From the NCBI RefSeq assembly GCF_004216895.1, contig NZ_SGXE01000001.1, positions 1,034,112 through 1,098,111 on the forward strand: a DNA stretch of 64,000 nt. The letters are read 5' to 3'. The DNA comes from Aquimarina brevivitae (lineage in GTDB: Bacteria; Bacteroidota; Bacteroidia; Flavobacteriales; Flavobacteriaceae). The notes beneath the pieces were generated by a model. It made no database searches. It had not been told where the DNA came from and saw only the letters and a list, made by a program, of their open reading frames with translations. The position numbers and the translations under genes are program-made. Shown here piece by piece: positions 35,100 to 43,629 of this stretch. Each line of letters begins with the position of its first letter. Position 1 is the first letter of the stretch.

Positions 35100-36518
35100 T
35101 TATAATATAGGACTAAAAATCTTAGCAACCGCTTCTTTAAATTTATGACTCCAAGGCCTCTTTACAAAAGTACGATAGTTCAATACTATCGCAGCATGCG
35201 ATTCCTTCAAAAAATCTGCTTTTAATTCTACACACAGATTATGGTCATAAACTACCACGTTGACCTCGTAATTTTGCTCAAAACTTCGTAGATCCAGATT
35301 AGCAGTTCCAATGGAGCATACACGATCATCAACTGCTATGGTTTTACTATGCAAAAAACCATCGTTAATCAGATAAATTTTTACTCCCGCTTTTAAAAGT
35401 CGCTCAAAATAAGAACGAACACACCAACGCACTAACTTACTGTCGGAATTATTAGACAATAAAATTCTTATATCCACCCCACTAAGTGCTGCGACTTCTA
35501 GCGCGTGCAAAATACTCTCATTAGGTATGATATAGGGATTGGTAATATATACATACTCTTGAGCATCTGTGATCATGGCAAAAAATAGTTGCATCGCTGA
35601 TAAATAGTCAGAATCCGGACCGCTGTAAACTACTTGGGCTTTGTGATCCCCTTTTGAAGCCACCTTACTGGGTAAGGTTTGTAAATCAATATCCTTGCCT
35701 GAAGCATAAAACCAATCGCTTCCAAAAACGAGTTGTAGCTGCTGTACAACGGGTCCTTCTAATTTAAGGTGCATATCTTTCCAATTCCCTAACTCTGGAT
35801 CACCTTTGACATATTTGTCAGAAACATTTATACCCCCAGTAAAAGCTATCGTATTGTCAATAACAATAATTTTTCTGTGATTTCGATAATTAATGGAAGA
35901 TAAAAACTTACCAAAGCGAATGGGTAAGAATCGCTCAATTTCAACACCGATTTCTTCTAGCTTATTAATGTATTTCTTGCCTAGTGAAAAACTTCCGATA
36001 CCATCATATAGAACTCTTATAGTAACACCTTCTTTAATTTTAGTTTCAAATAAAGCAAAAAGTTCATCCGAGAGTTGACCTTCTTCAAAAATATAATATT
36101 CAAGGTGTATAAAACGCTTTGCCGTAGCGATTGCTTTAAAAATTTCTTTGAATGTTACTTCTCCATTTTTAAGAATTTGAATTCGATTGCCCGTAACAGG
36201 ATAAAAGTCTGAATTACGAATAATTAATTCGGCCAGTCTTGTTGTTTCCTTAGGGTCCTTTATAATAAAAGCCTCGTAGGATTCTTTGATCTTAACACTA
36301 TAACTTCTAAAGAGTGCACTTTTTTCAAAATCAAAAAACTTATTTTTCCTTCGATTTCTGCCTAAGATCAAATAGAGAAGGATTCCTCCTACAGGTATCG
36401 TAAATATGGCCAATAACCAAGCTAATGTCTTTGTAGGGCGAACACCATCTAATAACAATTTAAATATGATCAATATACTAAATAGCACATATAAGCTGAT
36501 GATTATATAAATGACCAT
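35100..36518 (-). CDS. cls: Cardiolipin synthase
   Basis: The protein has 472 residues. Two N-terminal membrane helices are followed by two phospholipase D motifs: HRKIIVIDNTIAFTGG (near 213) and HSKTIAVDDRVCSIGTANLD (near 394). It condenses phosphatidylglycerol into cardiolipin. It lies 12 bp after the stress protein gene and 12 bp before patatin. Confidence 0.93.
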   Translation of the reverse strand: MVIYIIISLYVLFSILIIFKLLLDGVRPTKTLAWLLAIFTIPVGGILLYLILGRNRRKNKFFDFEKSALFRSYSVKIKESYEAFIIKDPKETTRLAELIIRNSDFYPVTGNRIQILKNGEVTFKEIFKAIATAKRFIHLEYYIFEEGQLSDELFALFETKIKEGVTIRVLYDGIGSFSLGKKYINKLEEIGVEIERFLPIRFGKFLSSINYRNHRKIIVIDNTIAFTGGINVSDKYVKGDPELGNWKDMHLKLEGPVVQQLQLVFGSDWFYASGKDIDLQTLPSKVASKGDHKAQVVYSGPDSDYLSAMQLFFAMITDAQEYVYITNPYIIPNESILHALEVAALSGVDIRILLSNNSDSKLVRWCVRSYFERLLKAGVKIYLINDGFLHSKTIAVDDRVCSIGTANLDLRSFEQNYEVNVVVYDHNLCVELKADFLKESHAAIVLNYRTFVKRPWSHKFKEAVAKIFSPIL

Positions 36519-36530
36519 TGGTTCGTTATG

Positions 36531-37367
36531 TTATTGTGGCATAAGTAAAAGCGGCACCGTAGTTTTATAACTGATAGTTGCCAATTCCGAACCCTTTAAG
36601 AACCGTTCAAGAAAAGGAGTTGGTTTAGCAAAAGTAGCTGTTAAGTCTACGTTTTTTATCTGCACAAAACTGTTGATAGCTATTGCAGTAGGTATATTGG
36701 TCAGCGTATGAAATGCTACTTCATATCCTTCTAAAATGCTATCCAATTTATTTTTTTGATTTTGTACCGGTAAGGAAATACTATCTTCCTCTTTAATGTT
36801 TAGGATGTTGATTTTGGGGTTGTTCTTTTTTAAAATGCCTAAAAAAGCAGTAAGTTTTTCTTTAGAGAGTCTTACCTGATCATCCATCACAAATGCTATG
36901 CTATTGATGTTTTGGTATTTATAATTTTCAGGTATCACTAACACAGGACAGTCAATATTTCTTAATACTTGTAAGGTATTGCTTCCAAAGATTTTTTCTT
37001 TGGCGTTGGTAGCCCCATCAGTGCCCATAATGATCAGGTCAATTTCTTTGGCAGTAATAACCTGCTGAACTGATGCCGTAAAGGAATCATAATCAACTAT
37101 CAATTCAAAAGAAAAATTATCCGTATTAAAAATACCTTTTAATTTTTGTGCTAATTTTTCTAGTTCTTCTTGAGGTTTATTGACTATTCCATCGTGAACG
37201 GAGGTACCTACTTTTGCAGTCATTAAATCGTCAGTGATATATTCTGATGCTTTTTGAACGTGAAGGAGGTAAAAGGTACACAGTTCATTATCATATAGTT
37301 TAAGTGCATAATGAATTGCGTTTATAGAGTTTTTAGAAAAATCGGTAGGCAATAAGATGTTTTTCAT
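36531..37367 (-). CDS. Tandem-domain universal stress protein, head of usp-cls-patatin-crp operon
   Basis: The protein has 278 residues from the ATG at 37367 (ILLPTDFSKNSINAIHYA). The frame extends upstream to 37520, but that region covers a terminator, box I and part of the tRNA, so it is not coding. GTDG-x9-GSNTLQVL is complete. The second domain begins NSIAFVMDDQVR and is degenerate. An ATG at 37376 is an alternative start. Confidence 0.9.
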   Translation of the reverse strand: MKNILLPTDFSKNSINAIHYALKLYDNELCTFYLLHVQKASEYITDDLMTAKVGTSVHDGIVNKPQEELEKLAQKLKGIFNTDNFSFELIVDYDSFTASVQQVITAKEIDLIIMGTDGATNAKEKIFGSNTLQVLRNIDCPVLVIPENYKYQNINSIAFVMDDQVRLSKEKLTAFLGILKKNNPKINILNIKEEDSISLPVQNQKNKLDSILEGYEVAFHTLTNIPTAIAINSFVQIKNVDLTATFAKPTPFLERFLKGSELATISYKTTVPLLLMPQ

Positions 37368-37386
37368 TGATGTCATTTTAGGCAAA

Positions 37387-37429
37387 TAAAAGTAAAAAGT
37401 ACAATATTTTATTGCTATGACAAAAATCA
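37387..37429 (-). promoter_or_regulatory. FNR/CRP-type box I of the usp-cls-patatin-crp operon
   Basis: TGAC-AAAA-ATCA lies at 37418-37429. On the minus strand TACTTTTA (37394-37387) starts exactly 29.5 bp from its centre. The gene starts at 37367. It lies between the tRNA terminator and the stress protein gene. Confidence 0.7.
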
Positions 37430-37445
37430 GTTTAGTGGTAGAAGC

Positions 37446-37477
37446 AAAAAAGCTTCTCGATATGAGAAGCTTTTTTT
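37446..37477 (-). terminator. Terminator after tRNA-Leu
   Basis: A 13-bp stem (AAAAAAGCTTCTC paired with GAGAAGCTTTTTT) with a 5-base loop and T runs on both strands. It lies just downstream of the tRNA and insulates it from the stress operon. Confidence 0.9.
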
Positions 37478-37481
37478 GAAG

Positions 37482-37563
37482 TGCGGGCGGAGAGACTCGA
37501 ACTCTCACACCTCGCGGCACTAGATCCTAAGTCTAGCGTGTCTACCAATTCCACCACGCCCGC
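37482..37563 (-). tRNA. tRNA-Leu (anticodon TAG)
   Basis: The 82-base gene has a 7-bp acceptor stem (GCGGGCG paired with CGCCCGC), a D arm with GGTGGAATTGGTAGACAC, a CTAGA anticodon stem with loop CTTAGGA, a variable arm typical of class II tRNA, and a T arm with GTTCGAG. The 3' CCA is not encoded. Confidence 0.95.
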
Positions 37564-37713
37564 ATTTTTAATTTTGTACCACTTAGGACTCAGTACAAAA
37601 AGCACTTACTTTTATCAGTAAGCGGGTGCAAATATACACAATAGTTACGAATCTCAAAGCAGTTCAATTATTTTTTTCGCTTTTTCATAATCTTTTTCAC
37701 GAGAAGATTTACA

Positions 37714-38220
37714 TTACGCTCTCAGCCACTTTTTCATTTTTGGAAGGGTAATGTTGTTGGTTTCGGAATCTGTGAGTCCCATCCACTGTAATAAAGGTAG
37801 TCCCAGATAATTGCCTTGTTTAAACTGTGTGATCAACCATTGGCTATCACCTTTATAGCCATCTGCGTGAAAAACAGCCTCTACAGGAATTCCAATATGT
37901 GTTGCTGCAGCGTATGACCAAAAAAGTACTGCAAATTCTTCGCCTTCTTTCTGTGGGTCATCCAAGGTTACGTTATCATGTAAAGAGGACCTTTTATCTG
38001 CTTCTGTAACGGCAATGTGTCCGGCTTCGTGTAATACGTCTCCTGGGTATTTTAGTTGTTCTAGATCTAGGTGAAGCGCTCCGTTTTTAATAAGAATTCC
38101 TGGTAAAAATGTAGATTGGGTTATTTTGGATAGATAAACAGGAATTTGAATCTCTTCAATAAATTGAAGTATCTTAATGAGTATTTCATTATTAAGTTGA
38201 ACGTTTGCTTCCATGATCAA
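37714..38220 (-). CDS. HEAGH-motif hypothetical protein
   Basis: The protein has 168 residues. DVLHEAGHIAV (near 84) is an HExxH-type metal site, followed later by EEFAVLFWSYAAATHIG, where Glu may be a third ligand. This resembles a small cytosolic metallopeptidase-like domain, but the protein is unassigned. It overlaps the Asp/Asn hydroxylase stop by 4 bases (ATGA), so the two are translationally coupled. Confidence 0.7.
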   Translation of the reverse strand: MIMEANVQLNNEILIKILQFIEEIQIPVYLSKITQSTFLPGILIKNGALHLDLEQLKYPGDVLHEAGHIAVTEADKRSSLHDNVTLDDPQKEGEEFAVLFWSYAAATHIGIPVEAVFHADGYKGDSQWLITQFKQGNYLGLPLLQWMGLTDSETNNITLPKMKKWLRA

Positions 38221-38906
38221 GTTTCCTTTTGGAGATTGGTTATTAATTGATTGGCAGTGGGTGTATTCATTTTTTGTAATTCTTCGATCATCTTAGCTTT
38301 TGTATCCGGATCATAATTGTGCTCTTTTTTTATAGCAAAATCGTATCCTGCTTTTTTAAAGAGGGTATCCGTCCATTCATTTCGTACACAATCTAGTACA
38401 AGATGAACTCTATCCGTATTGCCATGATTCTCAACACTATGTGGTAGGGTAAAATCACCATACCAGCACTCCCCGGGCAACATCTCAACTTTATGATCCC
38501 CGATTGTAAAATCTACCAGGTCATTGGTGGTGATCGGAATATGAATTCTGAATTCCTTGTCCTCATAACTTAGATTGTGATCTGTATGGGTTTTTATCAA
38601 ACTTCCTGCGGAGAGATTAAGAAGCCGTATCGATAGTTTCGGACATTTAAAACCTTCAATAATTTCTTTGAAATATAAACATTTGGTCAATAGTTCGGTA
38701 TCCTTGTAGTTATTGGAACTACTTGCAGTTGCAAAAACCTCCTCAGGATTTCCAGAACTGGATCGTAATGCAATAGAAGTCCAGGTACCCGAATAATCTT
38801 GTTGGTTGTAGTGATCAGTAAAATCGTATTTTTTACAATGATCTAAGTCCTTCAACAGTTGTGAGGTTGAAAAGAATAATGGAAGTTTAATAACATCGTT
38901 ATGCAT
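38217..38906 (-). CDS. Aspartyl/asparaginyl beta-hydroxylase-like protein
   Basis: The protein has 229 residues. The double-stranded beta-helix carries an iron site H-x-D...H: KTHTDHNL and PHSVENHG, and Arg in DRVHLVLD for 2-oxoglutarate. It hydroxylates Asp or Asn side chains with iron, oxygen and 2-oxoglutarate. The protein target is unknown; the coupled HEAGH protein is a candidate partner. Confidence 0.82.
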   Translation of the reverse strand: MHNDVIKLPLFFSTSQLLKDLDHCKKYDFTDHYNQQDYSGTWTSIALRSSSGNPEEVFATASSSNNYKDTELLTKCLYFKEIIEGFKCPKLSIRLLNLSAGSLIKTHTDHNLSYEDKEFRIHIPITTNDLVDFTIGDHKVEMLPGECWYGDFTLPHSVENHGNTDRVHLVLDCVRNEWTDTLFKKAGYDFAIKKEHNYDPDTKAKMIEELQKMNTPTANQLITNLQKET

Positions 38907-38977
38907 AAGTATACTGCTGATAAGGCTTCAATTTACCTCATTTTTACTACTTTTAAGCAAAAATTAATTCAAAAAAC

Positions 38978-40372
38978 ATGCAAGATCTTACATCCTACAT
39001 ACAGGAGCATAAAGAACGATTTATAAACGAATTAACGGAGTTATTAAAAATTCCATCCATTAGTGCCGACCCTGCGTATAAAAAAGATGTCATTAAAACA
39101 GCTGAAGCAGTTAAAGAACAATTAAAAAAAGCAGGCTGCGATACGGTAGAGATATGTGAGACACTTGGGTATCCTATAGTATTTGGTCAAAAAATAATAG
39201 ACCCTGCATTACCCACTATTTTGGTATATGGACATTATGATGTACAGCCGCCAGATCCATTAGATTTGTGGAATAGCCCTCCATTTGAGCCCGTAATCAA
39301 AAAAACAGACACACACCCAGAAGGAGCCATTTATGCAAGAGGCGCCTGTGATGATAAAGGTCAGATGTACATGCATGTCAAGGCACTAGAATACATGACA
39401 TCTACCAATCAACTTCCTTGTAATGTAAAATTTATGATTGAGGGAGAAGAAGAAGTAGGTAGTGAAAGTTTAAGCGGTTTTGTAGCTCAAAATCGAGAAA
39501 AACTAGCTAATGATGTGATTTTAATAAGTGATACCGGGATGATCGCTAAGGATGTACCTTCTATCACTACAGGTCTAAGAGGTTTGAGCTATGTAGAAGT
39601 TGAGGTTACTGGTCCAAACCGGGATTTGCATAGTGGCTTATACGGTGGTGCAGTGGCCAATCCAGTAAATATTTTGGCAAAAATGATCGCGTCACTTCAC
39701 GATGAAAATAATCATATTACCATTCCAGGGTTTTATGATAAGGTTGAAGAACTATCAGATCAAGAACGCGCTGCTATGGCAGAGGCACCTTTCTCATTAG
39801 AAGCCTATAAGAAAGCCTTAGCCATTGATGCCGTGTACGGCGAAACAGGATATACAACAAATGAAAGAAACTCTATAAGACCAACGCTAGATGTTAATGG
39901 AATTTGGGGAGGATATATAGGTGAAGGTGCGAAAACAGTTATAGCTAGTAAAGCTTTTGCCAAGATATCGATGCGTTTGGTCCCCAATCAAGATTGGAGA
40001 GAAATAACAGCATTGTTTCAAAAACATTTTGAAAGTATTGCGCCTGATGCCGTAAAAGTGAAGGTAAAACCTCACCACGGCGGTCAGGGATATGTTACAC
40101 CAATCGATAGTACGGGGTATCAGGCGGCAAGTAAAGCGTATGAAGAAAGTTTTGGTAAAAAACCGATTCCGCAACGTAGTGGAGGAAGTATTCCTATCGT
40201 TTCTTTGTTTGAAAAAGAATTGAAAAGTAAAACCATTTTGATGGGCTTTGGATTAGATAGTGATGCCATTCATTCTCCTAATGAACATTTTGGAATATGG
40301 AACTATCTGAAAGGAATAGAAACAATACCCTTGTTTTACAAACATTTTACAGTGTTGAAAAAAAATGAGTAA
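38978..40372 (+). CDS. M20 family dipeptidase
   Basis: The protein has 464 residues. Zinc and catalytic motifs are YGHYDVQPP, GACDDKGQ, EGEEEVGS and ISDTG, with the final His in DAIHSPNE. It has the dimerisation domain (about 200-310). It is a cytosolic carnosinase-type peptidase. It stands alone, divergent from the hydroxylase. Confidence 0.93.
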   Translation: MQDLTSYIQEHKERFINELTELLKIPSISADPAYKKDVIKTAEAVKEQLKKAGCDTVEICETLGYPIVFGQKIIDPALPTILVYGHYDVQPPDPLDLWNSPPFEPVIKKTDTHPEGAIYARGACDDKGQMYMHVKALEYMTSTNQLPCNVKFMIEGEEEVGSESLSGFVAQNREKLANDVILISDTGMIAKDVPSITTGLRGLSYVEVEVTGPNRDLHSGLYGGAVANPVNILAKMIASLHDENNHITIPGFYDKVEELSDQERAAMAEAPFSLEAYKKALAIDAVYGETGYTTNERNSIRPTLDVNGIWGGYIGEGAKTVIASKAFAKISMRLVPNQDWREITALFQKHFESIAPDAVKVKVKPHHGGQGYVTPIDSTGYQAASKAYEESFGKKPIPQRSGGSIPIVSLFEKELKSKTILMGFGLDSDAIHSPNEHFGIWNYLKGIETIPLFYKHFTVLKKNE

Positions 40373-40431
40373 AGTATGGTATGAATATTGAAGCGTAAAG
40401 AAGTAATACTAATAATAACTAAATTAAATCC

Positions 40432-41127
40432 ATGTTTTTCAAAGTAAACGAACTTATGGTTTTCACATTCATTACAATGTTTTTTTACGCTTCAATACCA
40501 TCCACTTTAAATGCTCAAGTCATCGCTGCTCCTTCTATAAAGACAAAAGCAGAAAAATTAGACCTTTCAGATTTTCAAGGGAGTCCATATTTAAAGGAGG
40601 AATACCAACAAGCAATGATCTACGATGCAATAACTGGACAGAACAGAAATGCATTTATACGATATAACGTTCTGGATGATGTTTTTGAGATAAAAAGTTC
40701 TAAAACAGCAAATGTGGTTGAGGAGTTAAAAAAAAGCTATGAAATTCACGTGGAATTTGATAATCGAAAGTTTTATTATAGAAATTATACAGACGAGGGA
40801 GAAAAAGCAGTAACTGGTTATTTGGAGCAGCTTGGTACTTCAGAAAATAATGATTTTTATATTAAATATGCCAAAGAACTCAGAATGCCTCAGAAAGCTC
40901 AAACTTCCTTAGAGCAAGATCGACCTGGTAAAATAAGAGATCAGAGCTATTATCTTACAGGAACGGGTAACGCTATCAAGCCTTCGGATATTGATAAGCG
41001 GAATATTCTTAATTTTTTTCCAAAAGCGCAAAAAGCAAAATTAAAAGAGTATATTAAGGAGCAGCGACTTAAGTTTAGAGATGCTGAGGATATTAAGAAA
41101 TTGGTAGTATATTTTAATAGCTTATAA
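40432..41127 (+). CDS. Secreted hypothetical protein
   Basis: The protein has 231 residues with an N-terminal signal sequence ending near LNAQ. The mature region is Lys-rich, with KLDLSDFQGSPYLKEEYQQAMIYD and a C-terminal helical tail (KAKLKEYIKEQRLKFRDAEDIKKLVVYF). I do not recognise a domain. A strong terminator follows. Confidence 0.6.
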   Translation: MFFKVNELMVFTFITMFFYASIPSTLNAQVIAAPSIKTKAEKLDLSDFQGSPYLKEEYQQAMIYDAITGQNRNAFIRYNVLDDVFEIKSSKTANVVEELKKSYEIHVEFDNRKFYYRNYTDEGEKAVTGYLEQLGTSENNDFYIKYAKELRMPQKAQTSLEQDRPGKIRDQSYYLTGTGNAIKPSDIDKRNILNFFPKAQKAKLKEYIKEQRLKFRDAEDIKKLVVYFNSL

Positions 41128-41150
41128 TCGACTTGAAGACCAAATGATAC

Positions 41151-41182
41151 AAAAACCTTTCTGATTTCAGAAAGGTTTTTTT
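41151..41182 (+). terminator. Rho-independent terminator
   Basis: AAAAACCTTTCTG pairs with CAGAAAGGTTTTT and a T run follows. It lies 23 bp after the stop at 41127 and separates that gene from the BlaI operon. Confidence 0.92.
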
Positions 41183-41211
41183 GTTCCTAATTTGTTTTAT
41201 AAAATTTTTAT

Positions 41212-41245
41212 TCTACATTTGTAGAGTTAATTCTAAAAAAGTAGA
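41212..41245 (+). promoter_or_regulatory. Predicted BlaI operator pair over the promoter
   Basis: TCTAC-ATTT-GTAGA (41212-41225) is a perfect palindrome, and TCTAAAAAAGTAGA (41232-41245) is the same with one mismatch. They start 20 bp apart. A perfect minus-7 element TACATTTG (41214-41221) lies inside the first. The repressor gene starts at 41249, so autorepression is likely. Confidence 0.7.
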
Positions 41246-41248
41246 GCA

Positions 41249-41620
41249 ATGCAGCTATCAAATTCAGAAGAACAATTGATGAAGTACCTGTGGAAGTTAG
41301 AAAAAGCTTTTATGAAGGATCTTTTAGATGCTTATCCTGAGCCAAAACCTGCAACTACTACAGTAGCTACGTTACTCAAAAGAATTAAGGATAAAGGTTT
41401 TGTAGATTATAAACTCTATGGTAAATCAAGAGAATATTATCCCGTTGTTAAGAAAACCGATTATTTTTCGAAGCACGTCAATACACTGATTAAAAACTTT
41501 TTTAATAATTCAGCTTCACAATTTGCCTCTTTTTTTACCGCAGAGACTAATTTATCCACGGAAGAATTAGAGGAGCTACGAACTATCGTTAATAAACAAA
41601 TAGAAAAGCAAAGCAAATGA
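41249..41620 (+). CDS. BlaI/MecI-family repressor
   Basis: The protein has 123 residues. The winged helix (LSNSEEQLMKYLWKLEKAFMKDLLDAYP, then TTVATLLKRIKDKGFVDYKLYGKSREYYPVV) and C-terminal dimerisation helices are typical. It overlaps the M56 gene by 4 bases. Release is expected by proteolysis through the M56 sensor. This lineage often uses the pair for envelope or oxidative signals, not only beta-lactams. Confidence 0.92.
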   Translation: MQLSNSEEQLMKYLWKLEKAFMKDLLDAYPEPKPATTTVATLLKRIKDKGFVDYKLYGKSREYYPVVKKTDYFSKHVNTLIKNFFNNSASQFASFFTAETNLSTEELEELRTIVNKQIEKQSK

Positions 41621-43518
41621 TTGCCTATATTATCAAATCATTATTGTGTTTACTGGTACTATGGAGTTTTTATCGTTTAGTACTGGAAAAGGAAAAATTT
41701 CATACCATAAAAAGATTTTACCTCATTTTTAGTTTGGTTTTTTCTTTAGTAATTCCAATGATAACCTTCAGTTATACCGAAGAAGTACGGTACGATCCTT
41801 CAGAACTGCTAATGGAGGGTGATGAATTAATTACATATACTGTAGTACCCAAAAAAAGCTCAGAAACCGACTTTACGTTGTATCTAAGTCTACTTATAGC
41901 GTATCTTCTTGGAGTTGTAGTTTTTGCCATTCGATTTGGTCGCAACTTGTATAGTTTATTTAAAACTGTAGCAACAAATGAAAAAAAGAAAGATGTCATA
42001 CATACCAATGTATTACTTAACAAAACCATAATACCATACTCTTTTCTTACATACATTTTCTTACCAAAAAATGATTTTGAATCTGGAGCGATTCCCGAAG
42101 AAATAATGCTTCACGAAAAAGCCCATGTCGTACAAAAACATAGCTGGGACATTTTAGCAATCGAGTTGATCCAGGTCTTTTTTTGGTTCAATCCGTTGTT
42201 CATCCTTTTCAAAAAAGCAATACAGTTGAATCATGAGTTTTTAGCCGATCAAAGTGTAGTAAAAAAGAATTTTTCGATAAAAAACTATTTACATATGCTG
42301 GTAGAATATCCAGTCAGTCCTAATCAGGCTGCGCTATCCAGCCCAATCAATTATTCATTAACCAAAAAACGAATTTTTATGATGACAAAGCAATTTTCCA
42401 AAACAAGAGCGGTAACCCGTTTACTGCTCTTAGTACCCGTATTAGCCCTGTGTATGTTCTTTTTTAATAATGAAATACGTGCTGAAGAAAAAAACACCTG
42501 GGAACCAACAACAACCTTAGCGGTAGAACAAGATAATAACCTGAAAATTAAAATTGAAGGATCTTCTGTTCAGGTTAACGGACAAACTACTTCATTAAAT
42601 AACTTTGCTAAGACCATTGATCAAATCACTTCGACTTGGAGTCCTGCTGAGATAGCAGGTGCTAACGTAACGATTAAAATAAACAATGCAGACGAAGAAT
42701 TGCTTAATAAATTAAACAAGGAGTATCGTACATCTAAATTTTACCAGGCGAATCCAGAGCGACATGAGTTAATTCCGCCACCGCCGCCATCTCCTGTAGT
42801 AACTGCCAATAACAAAAATACAACGCGTATACCACCACCGCCACCAGCAAAAAAGGCAGGGGAACCAAGGATGCCACCTCCACCGCCAAAACCTGTAGCA
42901 CCGAAAGCAGGAAAGCAGGATATCAAGGAGATGGAGCGTACAATAGCAGAAGCTAGAGAAGTAGCGTTTAGGGCAGAAAGAGAGGCAATGATAGCTATGA
43001 ACTCTTCTGAGCAGGCACGTGAAAAAGCGATGTTACGAGCTGAGAAAGCAATGCGAAAAGCTGAAGAGGCCAGAAGAAGAGCAGAGATTAGAATGCAAGA
43101 GGCTGAAGTTCGAAGAATAGAAACTACGGTAAGAAGACAACAACATCTAGAGAATCAAAGTGTAGAAGTAGAACGTATTCGTCAGCTAGCAAGAGAAGAA
43201 GCTGAAAAAGCCAGAGTAATAGCTAGGGAATACGCCGAGGTAGCAAGAGAACAGGCCATGGAAGCTAGAGAAGTAGCAAGAGAACATGCTATGATAGCAA
43301 GGGAGGAAGCTTTGATAATGGCAAAAGAAGCCAGAGAGCGTGCCATGGTAGAAGCTATGAGAGCAAGAGAAAGTGCATTAAGAGAAACAAGAGCTGTCAG
43401 AAAGGAATATAACATGGATCGAGAGGATTTGTTAAAAGCACAAGAAAAAGCTCTTAAAAAGCAACTGAAAACGGTTAAAAAACAACTTAAAAAAGAAAAG
43501 AAGGCAAATAAAAATTAG
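41617..43518 (+). CDS. M56 (BlaR1-like) sensor with Pro-rich and long charged helical tail
   Basis: The protein has 633 residues. The N-terminal membrane domain carries the zinc motif HEKAHVVQKHS near 166. A final helix (about 268-285) leads to the exterior. There follow a small folded region, three PPPPP stretches (about 389-428), and a tail of some 200 residues rich in Ala, Glu, Arg and Met (REVAREHAMIAREEAL-type repeats), which is predicted to be a continuous helix. No penicillin-binding sensor domain is present. A pentad-proline linker and long helix suggest a periplasm-spanning element. Confidence 0.88.
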   Translation: MIAYIIKSLLCLLVLWSFYRLVLEKEKFHTIKRFYLIFSLVFSLVIPMITFSYTEEVRYDPSELLMEGDELITYTVVPKKSSETDFTLYLSLLIAYLLGVVVFAIRFGRNLYSLFKTVATNEKKKDVIHTNVLLNKTIIPYSFLTYIFLPKNDFESGAIPEEIMLHEKAHVVQKHSWDILAIELIQVFFWFNPLFILFKKAIQLNHEFLADQSVVKKNFSIKNYLHMLVEYPVSPNQAALSSPINYSLTKKRIFMMTKQFSKTRAVTRLLLLVPVLALCMFFFNNEIRAEEKNTWEPTTTLAVEQDNNLKIKIEGSSVQVNGQTTSLNNFAKTIDQITSTWSPAEIAGANVTIKINNADEELLNKLNKEYRTSKFYQANPERHELIPPPPPSPVVTANNKNTTRIPPPPPAKKAGEPRMPPPPPKPVAPKAGKQDIKEMERTIAEAREVAFRAEREAMIAMNSSEQAREKAMLRAEKAMRKAEEARRRAEIRMQEAEVRRIETTVRRQQHLENQSVEVERIRQLAREEAEKARVIAREYAEVAREQAMEAREVAREHAMIAREEALIMAKEARERAMVEAMRARESALRETRAVRKEYNMDREDLLKAQEKALKKQLKTVKKQLKKEKKANKN

Positions 43519-43541
43519 CTGCATAGATTTAATTAAAAGTT

Positions 43542-43567
43542 AAACTCCCTTCACGGGAGTTTTTTTA
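43542..43567 (+). terminator. Rho-independent terminator after M56 gene
   Basis: AAACTCCC pairs with GGGAGTTT around a 5-base loop, followed by a T run, 24 bp after the stop. Confidence 0.9.
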
Positions 43568-43629
43568 TGCAACATTTTGTTCATTATCAGCGTTGTATAG
43601 GTGTATTCAATCAAAAAACCTCCTAGATT

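Noticed and set aside
37368..37520. N-terminal extension of the usp gene at 36531
   Set aside because: The extension would cover box I, a strong terminator and part of tRNA-Leu.
43182..43415. Minus-strand ORF rich in Ala and Ser
   Set aside because: It is the shadow of the Ala/Glu/Arg-rich helical tail of the M56 protein.
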